A stretch of 64,000 nucleotides of DNA from Phycisphaerales bacterium (lineage in GTDB: Bacteria > Planctomycetota > Phycisphaerae > Phycisphaerales > UBA1924): contig DASPKU010000008.1 in the NCBI GenBank assembly GCA_035627955.1, positions 1 to 64,000 on the forward strand, in the 5' to 3' direction. Below the pieces are notes generated by a model that was given only the letters and a program-made list of their open reading frames with translations, ran no database searches and was not told the origin of the DNA. Of the stretch, positions 55,122 to 64,000 are shown piece after piece. Within the stretch, counting starts at the first letter, position 1. Every line of letters begins with the position of its first letter. The position numbers and the translations under genes were made by a program.

Positions 55122-55820
55122 TCACGGCAGCGGCGTCACCCAATCCCCCTGCACCTCTTCCCAGTTCTTCGCCGACCCGTCGTACATCGCGCCGTTGAAC
55201 CGCCGCATGTGGAAGTAGCCCACGCGGTTCTGCACGTGATCGCTCTGCCGGTAATCCAGGATGCTCGCCGTGCGTGTCGGCGGCGGCGCACCTGTCGCTA
55301 CAGCCCCCGCCGCCGAGTCCACACACAGACTCGTCCCCGCCGGACGAGTCACGCGGTCGTACGCCACATGCGCAAACCGCACCTGCCCGCCCACGCCCAC
55401 CGCCCAGTTCTCATCATCGAAGTTGTCCGGGTCCCCCGGCTGCCCCGCGTGCCCCGTCCCGTTCATGGCGTACGTCCGCTGCATGCCCGCGCCGTACTTC
55501 TGCTTCACCGTTGGGCACACCAGCACCGACCGCTCCGTGTACAGCGCGCTCGAGGTCGCCCCCTCGATCCCAGTGAAGCTCTGCACCACCAGCGCCCAGT
55601 TCGGCAGCGTCCCGTAGGGCGTGCCCAGCGCCGGGCCGATCCCACGGTTCTGGTCCGCGTACATCCGGCAGCATGCGAAAATCTGCCGCTGGTTCGACAG
55701 GCACACCACCGAGCGTCCCGCGTCCCGCGCCTTGCTCAGCGCGGGCAGCAGGATCCCGATCATCACCGCGATGATCGCGATCACCACCAGAAGCTCAACG
55801 AGTGTGAAGGCCCGCGCCAC
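55122..55820 (-). CDS. Prepilin-type N-terminal domain protein (planctomycete type)
   Basis: 232 residues from a GTG at 55820. The N-terminus ARAFTLVELLVVIAIIAVMIGILLPALSKARDAGRSVVCLSNQRQI is the prepilin class III signal, with the Glu at position 5 after the cleavage site and a following membrane helix. The mature domain has a YAMNGTGHA segment, as in many DUF1559-like planctomycete proteins. A type II/IV-like pseudopilin system should process it; its assembly genes are elsewhere. It ends 3 nt from the histidine kinase stop (convergent). Confidence 0.82.
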   Translation of the reverse strand: MARAFTLVELLVVIAIIAVMIGILLPALSKARDAGRSVVCLSNQRQIFACCRMYADQNRGIGPALGTPYGTLPNWALVVQSFTGIEGATSSALYTERSVLVCPTVKQKYGAGMQRTYAMNGTGHAGQPGDPDNFDDENWAVGVGGQVRFAHVAYDRVTRPAGTSLCVDSAAGAVATGAPPPTRTASILDYRQSDHVQNRVGYFHMRRFNGAMYDGSAKNWEEVQGDWVTPLP

Positions 55821-55859
55821 GAAACAAGTGTAACCGGCCCTGCGTTCCTGCCAGCACCC

Positions 55860-56735
55860 TCACGAGAACTTCGGCGCCACCGACCAGTTCATCTTCCCGA
55901 TCAGCCGGGACCAGTAGTCCGAACGCGGGTTCTGCACGAACCGGATCTTCCGCGCGTGCCGCGTGATCAGGATCCGGTCACCCGTCCCCACCGGCGCCTG
56001 CACCTGCCCGTCCAGCACCAGCGTCGTGCCCACATTGGGGTCCGGCGACTCCCGGTTGGCCTTCAGCGCCTTGATTTCGATGCGGCTGTGCCCCGGCACC
56101 ACCACCGGCCGCACCGACAGCGAGTGCGCCGCGATCGGCGTGATCGCGAACGCGTCCACCGTCGGCGACAGGATCGGCCCGCCCGCGGAGAGGTTGTACG
56201 CCGTGGACCCCAGCGGTGACGAGATGATTACCCCGTCGCCGCTGATCGTCGGCCCCGTGTGCCCGTCGATGCTGAACGCAAGGTTGATCATCCGGTAGGG
56301 CGGACCCGCCGTCAGCACCGCCTCGTTCAGCGCCACTTCCTCAAACCTTGGACGCTCCCCCCGCGGTCCAAACACCTGCACCTGGATCAGGCTGAACTCC
56401 TGGATCAGCAGCTCGCCTGCACCGAAGATCCCCGCCGCCTGCTCCCGCAGCGCCGGCATGTCGAACTCCGCAAGGAACCCCAGCCGCCCCATGTTCACGC
56501 CCAGCATCGACGTGCCCGGAAGCGCCGCACGCCGCGCCTGCGACAGCAGCGTCCCGTCGCCCCCGAACACCACGATCAGCTCCGCCTCCAGCGCCGCCGG
56601 CGGCAGCGGCGTGTTGTCCGCGGGCAGCTCCGCCACCAGCCGCCCGTACTGCTGGATCAGCGCACGCACCTCCGCCGCCGCCGTCGCGGCGGCCGGCTTG
56701 TGCGGGTTGACCAGCAGCAGTGCGCTCCGACCCAT
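55860..56735 (-). CDS. nadK: NAD kinase
   Basis: Phosphorylates NAD to NADP. 291 residues from the ATG at 56735. Motif GGDGTLLSQARRA, then GVNMGRLGFLAEF, the NE segment ALNEAVL, DGVIISSPLGSTAYNLSAGGPILSP and the C-terminal LVLDGQVQ. Length is as for bacterial NadK. With pnt and icd it sets the NADP pool. It is divergent from the polyprenyl synthase gene. Confidence 0.95.
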   Translation of the reverse strand: MGRSALLLVNPHKPAAATAAAEVRALIQQYGRLVAELPADNTPLPPAALEAELIVVFGGDGTLLSQARRAALPGTSMLGVNMGRLGFLAEFDMPALREQAAGIFGAGELLIQEFSLIQVQVFGPRGERPRFEEVALNEAVLTAGPPYRMINLAFSIDGHTGPTISGDGVIISSPLGSTAYNLSAGGPILSPTVDAFAITPIAAHSLSVRPVVVPGHSRIEIKALKANRESPDPNVGTTLVLDGQVQAPVGTGDRILITRHARKIRFVQNPRSDYWSRLIGKMNWSVAPKFS

Positions 56736-56909
56736 GCGTGAAACTCCCGTGCCGCCAACTCTAGGTGCAGCAGTGGGGGAGTTCGCCGGAGACTTCGTCG
56801 TTGCAGCGGGTGGTTTCATGATGGTGCAGCACGAGCCTTGAGAAGCACCACCAGATGCGCCCGCCCGTCCTCCCCGTCATACCAATAGCCCCCGCGCTAA
56901 CGTTCCCGC

Positions 56910-57950
56910 GTGAAGACCGCCCTCGACCTGCCTGAACAGCTCGCGCCACTCGCCGACGCCATCGGCGACGCCCTTGCCGGCATCCGCCGCGTCTTCGACC
57001 AGCAGCTCCGCTCCGACCTGCCCCCCGTCTCCAAGCTCTGCCGCCACATCGAGCACTACCGCGGCAAGATGCTCCGCCCCACGCTCACCATCGTCACCGG
57101 CATCGCCGCCCATCCCCACATCGCCCGCACCCCGCCCGACGCCCTCGGCTCGCTCATCACCCGCGAGCACCTCGTTATCGCCGCCGTCTGCGAGATGGTC
57201 CACATGGCCACCCTCGTGCATGACGACGTCCTTGACGAGGCCGACACCCGCCGCCGCGGCGACACCGTCAACCGCCTCTACGGCAACGAGGCCGCCGTCA
57301 TCCTCGGCGACTACCTCATCGCCTCCGCCTACCACCTTTGTTCAACTCTCCCCACCAACCGCGCCGCCCTCGCCGTCGCCCGCGCCGCCGTTGTCACCTG
57401 CGCCGGCGAGCTCCTTCAGCTCCACCACCGCGATGACTACTCCCTTGACGAGCCCACCTATTACGAGGTCGTCGCCCGCAAGACCGCCGAGCTGATCGCC
57501 ACCAGCGCCGAGCTCGGCGCCGCCCAGTCCGGCGCCCCCGACCACGCCTGCTCCGCCCTCGCCGACTTCGGCCGCAAGCTCGGCGTCGCCTTCCAGATCC
57601 AGGACGACCTGCTCGACTTGACCGGCAAGGAAGCCGTCGTAGGCAAGTCCGTCGGCAAGGATCTCGAGAAGGGCAAGATGACTCTGCCCTTCGTCCACCA
57701 CCTCGCGCACGCCGACGCCAAGTCCCGTGGCCGCACCCTCCTCCTCCTCGAAGCCGCCGCCACCCCCGGCTCCAACGCCGGCGCCGACCTCTTCAACGCC
57801 CTCGAGTCCACCGGCTCCATCACCTACGCCCGCACCACCGCCGAGCGCTTCGTCCGCGAAGCCCTCACCCGCCTCGACGTCATCGCCGAAAGCCCCGCCA
57901 AAGCCATGCTCCGCGCCATGGCCGACGCCGTCGTCAACCGCGCCTTCTAG
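56910..57950 (+). CDS. Polyprenyl diphosphate synthase
   Basis: 346 residues from a GTG at 56910. First Asp-rich motif at residues 105-112 (VHDDVLDEADTRR) with the RR pair, second Asp-rich motif QIQDDLLDLTG, and FARM-type KDLEKGKMTLP. GKMLRPTL at residues 52-59 is the substrate-binding segment. Known: condenses isopentenyl units to a long trans-prenyl chain for quinones; chain length is not predictable from these motifs alone. Together with mqnE it would supply menaquinone. Confidence 0.92.
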   Translation: MKTALDLPEQLAPLADAIGDALAGIRRVFDQQLRSDLPPVSKLCRHIEHYRGKMLRPTLTIVTGIAAHPHIARTPPDALGSLITREHLVIAAVCEMVHMATLVHDDVLDEADTRRRGDTVNRLYGNEAAVILGDYLIASAYHLCSTLPTNRAALAVARAAVVTCAGELLQLHHRDDYSLDEPTYYEVVARKTAELIATSAELGAAQSGAPDHACSALADFGRKLGVAFQIQDDLLDLTGKEAVVGKSVGKDLEKGKMTLPFVHHLAHADAKSRGRTLLLLEAAATPGSNAGADLFNALESTGSITYARTTAERFVREALTRLDVIAESPAKAMLRAMADAVVNRAF

Positions 57951-57990
57951 CAGCGGATTGCACAATTGGGGTGACTCGATACGCGCCCAC

Positions 57991-59046
57991 TCAGAACGGA
58001 CAACTCGCCCCACCCAGCGCCGCGAAGAAGCACTCGATGTCCTGGTCCGTCCCGTAGTCACCATCCATGTTGAAGTCCGAGTTCCCCCCGAACCCACCAA
58101 GGGCCCGGAAGAACGCCTCAATGTCCTGGTCGGTCCCGATGTCCCCGTCGAGGTTGAAGTCCACGTACGGGTACCACTCGACGCTCGCCTCCAGCGACGC
58201 CGTGTACCCCAGCACCGGCGCCACCGCGTTCTCCTTTGTGTAGAAGCTCGGGTACACCACGCCCCCGCCCCCGCCCGGCCCGCCGCTCGCCGGGTGCAGC
58301 GACGTCACCATCAGCAGCAGCCGCCCCTCGTTCAGCGCGCGCGACACATAGTTCTGCACTTCCGGCGTCGACAGGTCAACATCAAAGAACAGCTCCGTCC
58401 CCTGCGGCACCAGCTGCCCCGGCGTCAGCGCCGGGTTCACGCCCACCGCCAGCCCCTGAGCGTTCCGCTTCTCCTTCACCTGGTTCGACACATCGGTGGC
58501 GGTCCCGTCGGCCGATACCGTCGCCGCGAACGCGCTCCGGATCGACTGCTGCGGCGGGAGGGTCGGCGTCGTGCTGAACGCGCTCGACTCCCCGTACGTC
58601 CCCGCCGACTGCCCGTTGCGGAACCCCACCGCAAACACCTCGACCGGCTTCCCGGTATCCGCATCCGGGATGTAGTCCGGGTCCGTCGTCCCATACGACG
58701 ACGACACATGATCCGGCGTCGGGTCGTACGCGAACCGCATGTCGTTGCTCACCACCACCCGCAGCCGCAGCGCATACACCCGGTACCGCCGCTCGCCCAC
58801 ACCCGCGGGCGCGATCGCCCCCGTGTCGAACCCAACCAGGAACTGCGCATCGCGATCATCGAAACCGGGGCTCTGCAAGGCCGCGTACACCGGTGCGTTC
58901 GCCTCCACGCCCGGCGAGGAGTTGAACGGGTACATCCACCGGTCCAGCGCCGGCGACGAAACCGTCCCTGAGGCACTCTGACCATGGGCCGCGCCCGCCA
59001 CCAGCCCGACCGCACCGACCACCGCAGGGAAGTTCCAACGGATCAT
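57991..59046 (-). CDS. Secreted protein with tandem dockerin-like modules
   Basis: 351 residues from the ATG at 59046 (AAAGG ahead), with a signal peptide ending AAHGQ. The body (residues about 30-270) is a beta-rich domain without recognised family: RYRVYALRLRVVVSNDMRFAYDPTPDHVSSSYG, ELFFDVDLSTPEVQNYVSRALNEGRLLLMVTSLHP. The end has two DFNLDGDIGTDQDIEAFF-type modules joined by a short linker and a terminal GGASCPF. These match the modules of the protein at 13934-15250, so both are likely anchored or assembled in the same way. Function unknown. Confidence 0.8.
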   Translation of the reverse strand: MIRWNFPAVVGAVGLVAGAAHGQSASGTVSSPALDRWMYPFNSSPGVEANAPVYAALQSPGFDDRDAQFLVGFDTGAIAPAGVGERRYRVYALRLRVVVSNDMRFAYDPTPDHVSSSYGTTDPDYIPDADTGKPVEVFAVGFRNGQSAGTYGESSAFSTTPTLPPQQSIRSAFAATVSADGTATDVSNQVKEKRNAQGLAVGVNPALTPGQLVPQGTELFFDVDLSTPEVQNYVSRALNEGRLLLMVTSLHPASGGPGGGGGVVYPSFYTKENAVAPVLGYTASLEASVEWYPYVDFNLDGDIGTDQDIEAFFRALGGFGGNSDFNMDGDYGTDQDIECFFAALGGASCPF

Positions 59047-59184
59047 CGCATCGCCTTTCAACTCTCGCCCACCGTCAACTGTGCGACAGGAATGATTCCT
59101 GTCCAGCGGGAATCTATACTAGAACACCACAACTGCAGTTCCCGCCGCCCTGGCACTCAACTTCCGCCGCGCCCCAGCCCACGG

Positions 59185-60102
59185 ATGCACCCCCAAGCCC
59201 CTTCCATTCCCGCCAACCGCCCCGCGCGACGCTGCCCCCTCCGCCCCTGGGCCTTCACCCTCATCGAGCTCCTCGTCGTCATCGCCATCATCGCCCTGCT
59301 CATCGGCATCCTCATCCCCGCCCTGGGCAAGGCCCGCACCACCGCCCGCCAGACCCGCGAGATGTCCGGCGCCCGTCAGCTCATGACGGCCTTCTACCTC
59401 TACACCGACGCTGCCCGTGGCCAGGTCCTCCCGGGATACGCCAGCCGCGCCATGGTGAATGGCCCCATGCCCGTCATCGGTGACCGCGGCCAGCGCCTCC
59501 TCGATGAAGAGGCCCAGCGCTACCCGTGGCGCCTCGCCCCCTACCTCAACTACGACTTCCGCGGCCTCTACGACGACGACAAGGTCCTCGCCGCCCTCCG
59601 CGATGGCGAGCCCTCCTACAGCAGCTTCGGCGTCGGCTTTGACTACGTCGTCAGCCTCTTCCCCTCGATGGGGATGAACATCGCCTTCATCGGCGGCAGC
59701 GACCGCCACAGCGCCTTCGACCCCATCTTCAACCGCGTCTACGGCAAGCCCTACCTCGAGCGGATCGACGACGCACGCCGCCCCTCCAGCCTCCTTGTCT
59801 TCGCCTCCGCCCGCTCCGAGTCCCACCCCCACGTCCCCTTTCTGAGCAACCCGCAGGGGTTCTTCCGCCTCGAGCCGCCCCGCTTTGCCGCCCACCAGCC
59901 CCGCGTCTGGGCGGCCGCCTACGACGCCAACTCACAAACCCCGGGGCTCAACTCCGGATTTGCCGCATTGAGGTATGGCGGGAAGGCCGTGGCCGCGCAT
60001 CTGGATGCGCATGTCGGGGTCGCAAGCTGGGATGACCTGAACGACATGCGCCTCTGGGCCGATCAGGCCACGGGGCCCGATTGGGCCCTCACCCCTCGTT
60101 GA
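59185..60102 (+). CDS. Prepilin-type N-terminal domain protein
   Basis: 305 residues from the ATG at 59185. The class III signal WAFTLIELLVVIAIIALLIGILIPALGKARTTARQ is near residue 23 after a Pro/Arg-rich leader. The body has LFPSMGMNIAFIGGSDRHSAFDPIFNRVYGKPYLERIDD and a C-terminal GFAALRYGGKAVAAHLDAHVG. This is the planctomycete prepilin-domain family, distinct from classical GspG. It diverges from the dockerin-type gene. Confidence 0.83.
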   Translation: MHPQAPSIPANRPARRCPLRPWAFTLIELLVVIAIIALLIGILIPALGKARTTARQTREMSGARQLMTAFYLYTDAARGQVLPGYASRAMVNGPMPVIGDRGQRLLDEEAQRYPWRLAPYLNYDFRGLYDDDKVLAALRDGEPSYSSFGVGFDYVVSLFPSMGMNIAFIGGSDRHSAFDPIFNRVYGKPYLERIDDARRPSSLLVFASARSESHPHVPFLSNPQGFFRLEPPRFAAHQPRVWAAAYDANSQTPGLNSGFAALRYGGKAVAAHLDAHVGVASWDDLNDMRLWADQATGPDWALTPR

Positions 60103-60328
60103 AACCGGACCCGAACCCCTTGCGTACGGGAATCAGGTCCGGTATCCGACGAATTTCCGATGTGAGTGACGCCCCCGGGCCGAAACCCGGTTGCACGAGG
60201 GGTGGGAGGCAGGTAGAGTCATTCTGAGCGGGACTCGTTCTGGGTCGGTCGTTGTGGGTCGTTGAGCGTTAGATCGTGGTCGGGACAGCCCCGGGTCCGG
60301 GGCCTTGTAGCTCATGGAGCGCAGAATT

Positions 60329-61396
60329 ATGTTGAATCTCCCGCGGGTGCGTCGTGCCTTTACCCTCATCGAGCTGCTGGTGGTGATCGCCATCATCGCG
60401 CTCCTCATCGGCATCCTGCTCCCCGCCCTCAGCAAGGCCAAGTGCTCGGGCCGCATGGCCCAGGAAGGCTCGCTCGCCCACCAGATGACGCTGGCCTTCG
60501 CGTCCTACTCCTCGGAGTCCCGCGACAAGATCATGCCCGCCGGCGCCCACTGGGCCTGGAACCACGGCGTCAACGAGTACACGCTGTTCGCATCCGACCC
60601 CCTCACCAAGGGCAAGATGATGGACGGCTCCTGCCTCAAGGTCTGGACGCCCTACTACTGGCACGCCAGCAACTGGTCGATGCAGCAGGTGCAGCTCGAC
60701 AAGGCCACCCGCCAGGACTTCGACAAGCGTCTTGACGAGGGCACCGACTCTGGCCCGTTCCGCTGGCACAACAACAGCACCGACATCCTCAACGCCTACG
60801 CGTACCACCCCTCACTGGGCGTGAACGGCGTTTACGTCGGCGGCGCCTACCAGTTCGGCGCGTTCCGTGGCCAGGGGCCCGGGCGCGGCGCCCCCTACAT
60901 GGACAACTACGGCAACCCCACCCCTGCCGGCAATCCCCGCGCTTCCGGCGGCAACTTCTACGTTCAGCGCACGGCTGACGTCCGCAACCCCGCATCGCTC
61001 ATCCACCTCGCGTCCGCCCGCGGCGCCGACGTCATGGGTGGCGGCGCCCTCTGGGGCTGGGGCCAGGACCTCCCGAACCCGACCAGTGCGACCCACGTCA
61101 TCCGCCCGGGCTACTGGATCGTCCTCCCGCCGAAGGCTTCGCCCTATCAGCGCAGCGCTGCTCTCGGCGCGGCCTTCACGCTGGCGAACGCCTGGAGCAC
61201 CAGCAACACCTTCGACAAGCGGCAGCCGCCCAGCACCTGGGGCATGCTCGACATGCGCTGCAACGGCAAGGCTGTCACCGCCCAGATGGACGGCAGCGTC
61301 AAGTACCAGAACCTGGCTGAACTCCGCGACATGACCAAGTGGAGCAACCACGCCACCAACCCGGACTGGAACTTCAACCCCGCCGACATCCGCTAA
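60329..61396 (+). CDS. Prepilin-type N-terminal domain protein
   Basis: 355 residues from the ATG at 60329, where GGAGCG lies 7 nt ahead. Prepilin signal RRAFTLIELLVVIAIIALLIGILLPALSKAKCSG. Body: YSSESRDKIMPAGAHWAWNHGVNEY, YHPSLGVNGVYVGGAYQFGAF, LIHLASARGADVMGGG and a C-terminal MLDMRCNGKAVTAQMDGSVKYQNL. It resembles the neighbour at 59185 in its overall plan (a Gly-rich AV-A--D-H/S module near the end). Strong terminator follows. Confidence 0.83.
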   Translation: MLNLPRVRRAFTLIELLVVIAIIALLIGILLPALSKAKCSGRMAQEGSLAHQMTLAFASYSSESRDKIMPAGAHWAWNHGVNEYTLFASDPLTKGKMMDGSCLKVWTPYYWHASNWSMQQVQLDKATRQDFDKRLDEGTDSGPFRWHNNSTDILNAYAYHPSLGVNGVYVGGAYQFGAFRGQGPGRGAPYMDNYGNPTPAGNPRASGGNFYVQRTADVRNPASLIHLASARGADVMGGGALWGWGQDLPNPTSATHVIRPGYWIVLPPKASPYQRSAALGAAFTLANAWSTSNTFDKRQPPSTWGMLDMRCNGKAVTAQMDGSVKYQNLAELRDMTKWSNHATNPDWNFNPADIR

Positions 61397-61422
61397 GCGG
61401 ATCTCGCTCGACTGACTTCGAG

Positions 61423-61455
61423 AGCCCCACGCTACGCGTGGGGCTTTCCGTTTTT
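61423..61455 (+). terminator. Intrinsic terminator of the prepilin-like gene
   Basis: A perfect 10-bp stem (61423-61432 with 61436-61445) and 3-nt loop is followed by TTCCGTTTTT. It overlaps the stop codon of the convergent MauE-like gene. Confidence 0.93.
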
Positions 61456-61923
61456 GCCCGGCTTCGGCACCGCGAGGAGCGCCAACGACAGCGCCGCCAG
61501 CACCACATCCACACCAATCACGGCCCCCCGCGAAGGCCTCACCTCACCCAGCCCCCAGATCCCGCCACACCCGCACCCCGCCGCCTCGAACACCCCCGCG
61601 TCCACGCGCGAGACGTACACCGCGAACGCGAGCAGCAGCAGCGCCGACACGCACGCCGCCGCGATGAGCAGCCCCCGCCGCACCGGGGCCGCCGCGGTCA
61701 CGAACAGCACGCCCCCGAGCACGACCTCCACCGCAGGCACCACCCACGCGAGGTCGATCACGCGGTCCGGTAGCACGCCGTGCGCGCTGAGCACGCCCTC
61801 GAACGAAGATAGCCCCACCAGCTTCGTCGCACCCGCGCCCACCCACACCACCGTCAGCAGCAGGCTGATCGCGCGGTGCACGCGAGGCCACGTCAGTACA
61901 CGTGTCGGGGCAGGGGGCTTCAC
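61432..61923 (-). CDS. MauE/DoxX-like membrane protein
   Basis: 163 residues from a GTG at 61923 with four membrane helices (ISLLLTVVWVGAGATKLVG, VIDLAWVVPAVEVVLGGVLFV, LLIAAACVSALLLLAFAVYV, AVIGVDVVLAALSLALLAV). The loop FEAAGCGCGG before the last helix fits the MauE/DoxX-like group, linked in other bacteria to thiol oxidation and methylamine use. The precise role is not known. The stop codon lies within the terminator hairpin of the convergent gene. Confidence 0.75.
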   Translation of the reverse strand: MKPPAPTRVLTWPRVHRAISLLLTVVWVGAGATKLVGLSSFEGVLSAHGVLPDRVIDLAWVVPAVEVVLGGVLFVTAAAPVRRGLLIAAACVSALLLLAFAVYVSRVDAGVFEAAGCGCGGIWGLGEVRPSRGAVIGVDVVLAALSLALLAVPKPGKNGKPHA

Positions 61924-61966
61924 GCCCGTACTCTAGCGGGCGAGCCTTCCCCCCTACGGTTGCCCC

Positions 61967-63280
61967 ATGACCTCTCCGACGACCGACTTCGTCTCCGAGC
62001 TTCAATGGCGCGGCCTCATAGCCCAGACCACCGGCGAGCCCGAGCTCCGCGCCCACCTCGCCTCTGCCACCCGGCGCGGCTACGCCGGGTTCGACCCCAC
62101 TTCCGACTCCTTCACCATCGGCAACATGGTCCCCATGATGCTCCTGGCCCACTTCCAGCGCGCCGGCCACATCCCGGTCGTGGTTGGCGGCGGCGGCACC
62201 GGCCTCATCGGCGACCCCTCGGGCAAAACCGCCGAGCGCCAGCTCCTCACCCGCGAGAAGGTCGAGGCCAACGTCGCCAGCCAGAAACGGATCTTCGAGA
62301 AGATCATCGACTTCAGCGGCCCCCGCGCCGGCATCATGGTCAACAACGCCGACTGGCTCTGCGCTATCAGCTACCTCGAGGCGCTCCGCGACATCGGCAA
62401 GTACTTCAGCGTCAACGCCATGATCCAAAAGGAGTCGGTCCGCGAGCGCCTCAGCAACCGCGACCAGGGCATCAGCTACACCGAGTTCTCCTACATGGTC
62501 CTCCAGGCCTACGACTTCCTGCACCTGCACCAGAAGCACGGCGTCACTATGCAGCTGGGCGGCAGTGACCAGTGGGGCAACATCACCGCCGGCACCGACC
62601 TCATCCGCAAGGTCCACGCCGCCAGCGGCTCAACAGGCCCCGCCCCCGACGTCCACGGCCTCACCACCCCCCTCATCACCAAGGCCGACGGCACCAAGTT
62701 CGGCAAGACCGAGTCCGGCGCCGTTTGGATGACCGCCGACCGCACCAGCCCCTACGCCTTCTACCAGTTCTGGCTCAACGCCGACGACGCCGACGTCGAG
62801 CGCTTCCTCAAAACCTTCACCTTCCTCCCGCGCGAGCGCATCGAAGAGCTCATGCTCCTCCAAAAGAGCAACCCCGGCGCCCGCGAGGCCCAGCGCGCCC
62901 TCGCCCGCAGCGTCACCGAGATGCTCCACGGCAAGACCGAGCTCGACCACGCCGAGGCCGCGGCCAAGGCCCTCTTCTCCGGCGAGATCGCCGGCCTCCC
63001 CGAGAAGACCCTGCTCGAGGCCCTCGCCAGCGTCCCCAGCAGCGACCAGCCGCGCACGCAGCTCGAGGGCGACGGCGTGCCCATCCTCGACCTGCTCGTC
63101 ACCACCGGCCTCGCCGCGAGCAAGCGCGAAGCCAAGGAGTTCCTCGCCGGCGGCTCCGTCGCCCTCAACGGCCGCAAGGTCGGCCCCGAGGACCGCGCCA
63201 GAACCGCCGACCTGCTCCACGGCTCCATCATCGCCCTCCGCCGCGGCAAGAAGAACTGGCACGTGACCCGCTGGAAGTAG
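61967..63280 (+). CDS. tyrS: Tyrosyl-tRNA synthetase
   Basis: 437 residues. Class I Rossmann fold with GFDPTSDSFTIGN (a FTIG variant in place of HIGH), VVVGGGGTGLIGDPSGK, TYR-binding SYTEFSYMVLQAYDFLHL and GGSDQWGNITAGTDLI. KMSKS-like loop KFGKTESGAVW. C-terminal S4 RNA-binding domain (LVTTGLAASKREAKEFLAGGSVALNGRKV). Length is as for bacterial TyrRS. Confidence 0.96.
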   Translation: MTSPTTDFVSELQWRGLIAQTTGEPELRAHLASATRRGYAGFDPTSDSFTIGNMVPMMLLAHFQRAGHIPVVVGGGGTGLIGDPSGKTAERQLLTREKVEANVASQKRIFEKIIDFSGPRAGIMVNNADWLCAISYLEALRDIGKYFSVNAMIQKESVRERLSNRDQGISYTEFSYMVLQAYDFLHLHQKHGVTMQLGGSDQWGNITAGTDLIRKVHAASGSTGPAPDVHGLTTPLITKADGTKFGKTESGAVWMTADRTSPYAFYQFWLNADDADVERFLKTFTFLPRERIEELMLLQKSNPGAREAQRALARSVTEMLHGKTELDHAEAAAKALFSGEIAGLPEKTLLEALASVPSSDQPRTQLEGDGVPILDLLVTTGLAASKREAKEFLAGGSVALNGRKVGPEDRARTADLLHGSIIALRRGKKNWHVTRWK

Positions 63281-63330
63281 CTGGTAGACTGCAAACCGCC
63301 CTCGGCTCAGCCGATGGCCTGGAGGTCCGG

Positions 63331-64000
63331 ATGTCCCCCCTCATGCACAAGCTCGGCGCGTCATTGGCCGTCTCACTCGTGCTCGCCTCCACGAGCACGG
63401 CCCAGGTCGATCGCTTCAACAAGCCGCGCGACCAGCGCCAGCCGGAAACCAAGCAGCCCGCCAAGGCGCCCGCGAAAGAAGTGAAGTGGCCCGCGACCCC
63501 CGTCAAGGACCTCAACGCCCAGAAGGACTTCCGCAACAAGAAGCCCCCGGCCTTCAAGGTTGAGAAGTGGCTGAACAAGGAGCCCGACCGCGAGAATAGG
63601 GTCGTCCTCATCGACTTCTGGGCCACCTGGTGCGGCCCCTGCCGGCGCGTCATCCCCGAGCTCAAGGCCTGGCAGGAGAAGTACAAGGACGACCTCGTCG
63701 TCATCGGCATCAGCAACGAGGCCCCGCGCGAGGTCGAGAACTTCATGCGCGCCCAGCAGATCACCTACGCCATGGCCATCGACACCAAGCAGACGATGTC
63801 CAAGGCCATCGGCATCGGCGGCATCCCCCACGTGCTCGTGATCAGCAGCGACGGCATCGTCCGCTGGCAGGGCTTCCCCGGCGGCGAGGACCCGCTCACC
63901 GAAGAGAAGCTCGCCCAGATCATCGAGGCCGACAAGGCCATGCGCGCCCGGGCGGAGGCCGAGGCGCAGGACACCCAGAAGCCCGACGCCGCGCCCGAGA
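63331..64000 (+). CDS. Exported thioredoxin-like protein, cut by window edge
   Basis: At least 223 residues from the ATG at 63331 (GGAGG ahead), open to the right edge. Signal peptide ends LVLASTSTAQ. A Lys/Pro-rich linker follows, then a TlpA/ResA-type thioredoxin fold with active site FWATWCGPCRRVIPEL, VVIGISNEAPREVENFM and the cis-Pro loop IGIGGIPHVLVI. It acts in thiol-disulfide exchange outside the cytoplasmic membrane. 50 nt after tyrS. Confidence 0.88.
   Translation, partial: MSPLMHKLGASLAVSLVLASTSTAQVDRFNKPRDQRQPETKQPAKAPAKEVKWPATPVKDLNAQKDFRNKKPPAFKVEKWLNKEPDRENRVVLIDFWATWCGPCRRVIPELKAWQEKYKDDLVVIGISNEAPREVENFMRAQQITYAMAIDTKQTMSKAIGIGGIPHVLVISSDGIVRWQGFPGGEDPLTEEKLAQIIEADKAMRARAEAEAQDTQKPDAAPE

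Overview
The window is GC-rich and reads as part of a chromosome from a planctomycete, most likely of the class Phycisphaerae. The evidence is the combination of secreted proteins ending in paired DFNGDGD-GTDQDIEAFF dockerin-like modules, a PEP-CTERM-like sorting signal (PAPG followed by an arginine tail), three planctomycete-style prepilin-domain proteins (FTLIELLVVIAII), the futalosine-pathway enzyme MqnE, a RAYT gene flanked by inverted REP-like sequences, and many small lipoproteins. The assignment is by gene style; no rRNA gene is present. Most of the window is housekeeping chromosome. There is no prophage, integrative element or CRISPR array.

Layout. 1-8 kb: a partial saccharopine dehydrogenase-like gene, a DUF1579 protein, NADP-isocitrate dehydrogenase, a DUF433/DUF5615 toxin-antitoxin pair, tilS and two methyltransferases. 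8-13 kb: mqnE, the RAYT/REP module, a zinc-less L31, tRNA-Asn and tRNA-Phe, a 2-oxoadipate dioxygenase (HglS) and a His-rich secreted protein. 13-21 kb: an orphan peptide-ABC ATPase, a secreted repeat protein, a three-gene stress operon whose genes overlap by 4 nt (SRPBCC, Zn-alcohol dehydrogenase, DUF892), an EEP-domain lipoprotein overlapping an Imm17-like membrane protein, and a PEP-CTERM-like protein. 21.6-27.6 kb: a complete two-partner secretion operon (TpsB and TpsA), the TpsA carrying 25 consecutive prolines.

27.7-37 kb: aroB, two exported proteins, a large smc gene, an unknown protein, transaldolase and a rhodanese-like lipoprotein. 37-49.7 kb: a DsbD-N-like protein, a redoxin, rseP, a hydrolase, deoC, a VOC protein, the pntAA-pntAB-pntB transhydrogenase operon with a 56-residue membrane ORF after it, a lipoprotein hydrolase, two small paralogous lipoproteins and a TauE/SafE permease. 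49.9-64 kb: a VIT/VWA protein, an OmpR/histidine kinase pair with a very long sensor region, three prepilin-like proteins, nadK, a polyprenyl diphosphate synthase, a dockerin-type secreted protein, a MauE-like protein, tyrS and a partial thioredoxin-like protein.

The strongest unusual signal is a family of GC-rich palindromic elements with ACCGCGGAGTT ends. One copy lies in frame inside smc and adds about 63 residues to the N-terminal ATPase half. Related copies lie 2 kb away between tal and the rhodanese-like gene. A block of ten 21-bp tandem repeats lies just upstream of smc. Functionally, mqnE and the polyprenyl synthase point to menaquinone made by the futalosine route; icd, the transhydrogenase and nadK together cover NADP supply and balance. 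Several starts are non-ATG (GTG or TTG) and were chosen by Shine-Dalgarno position.
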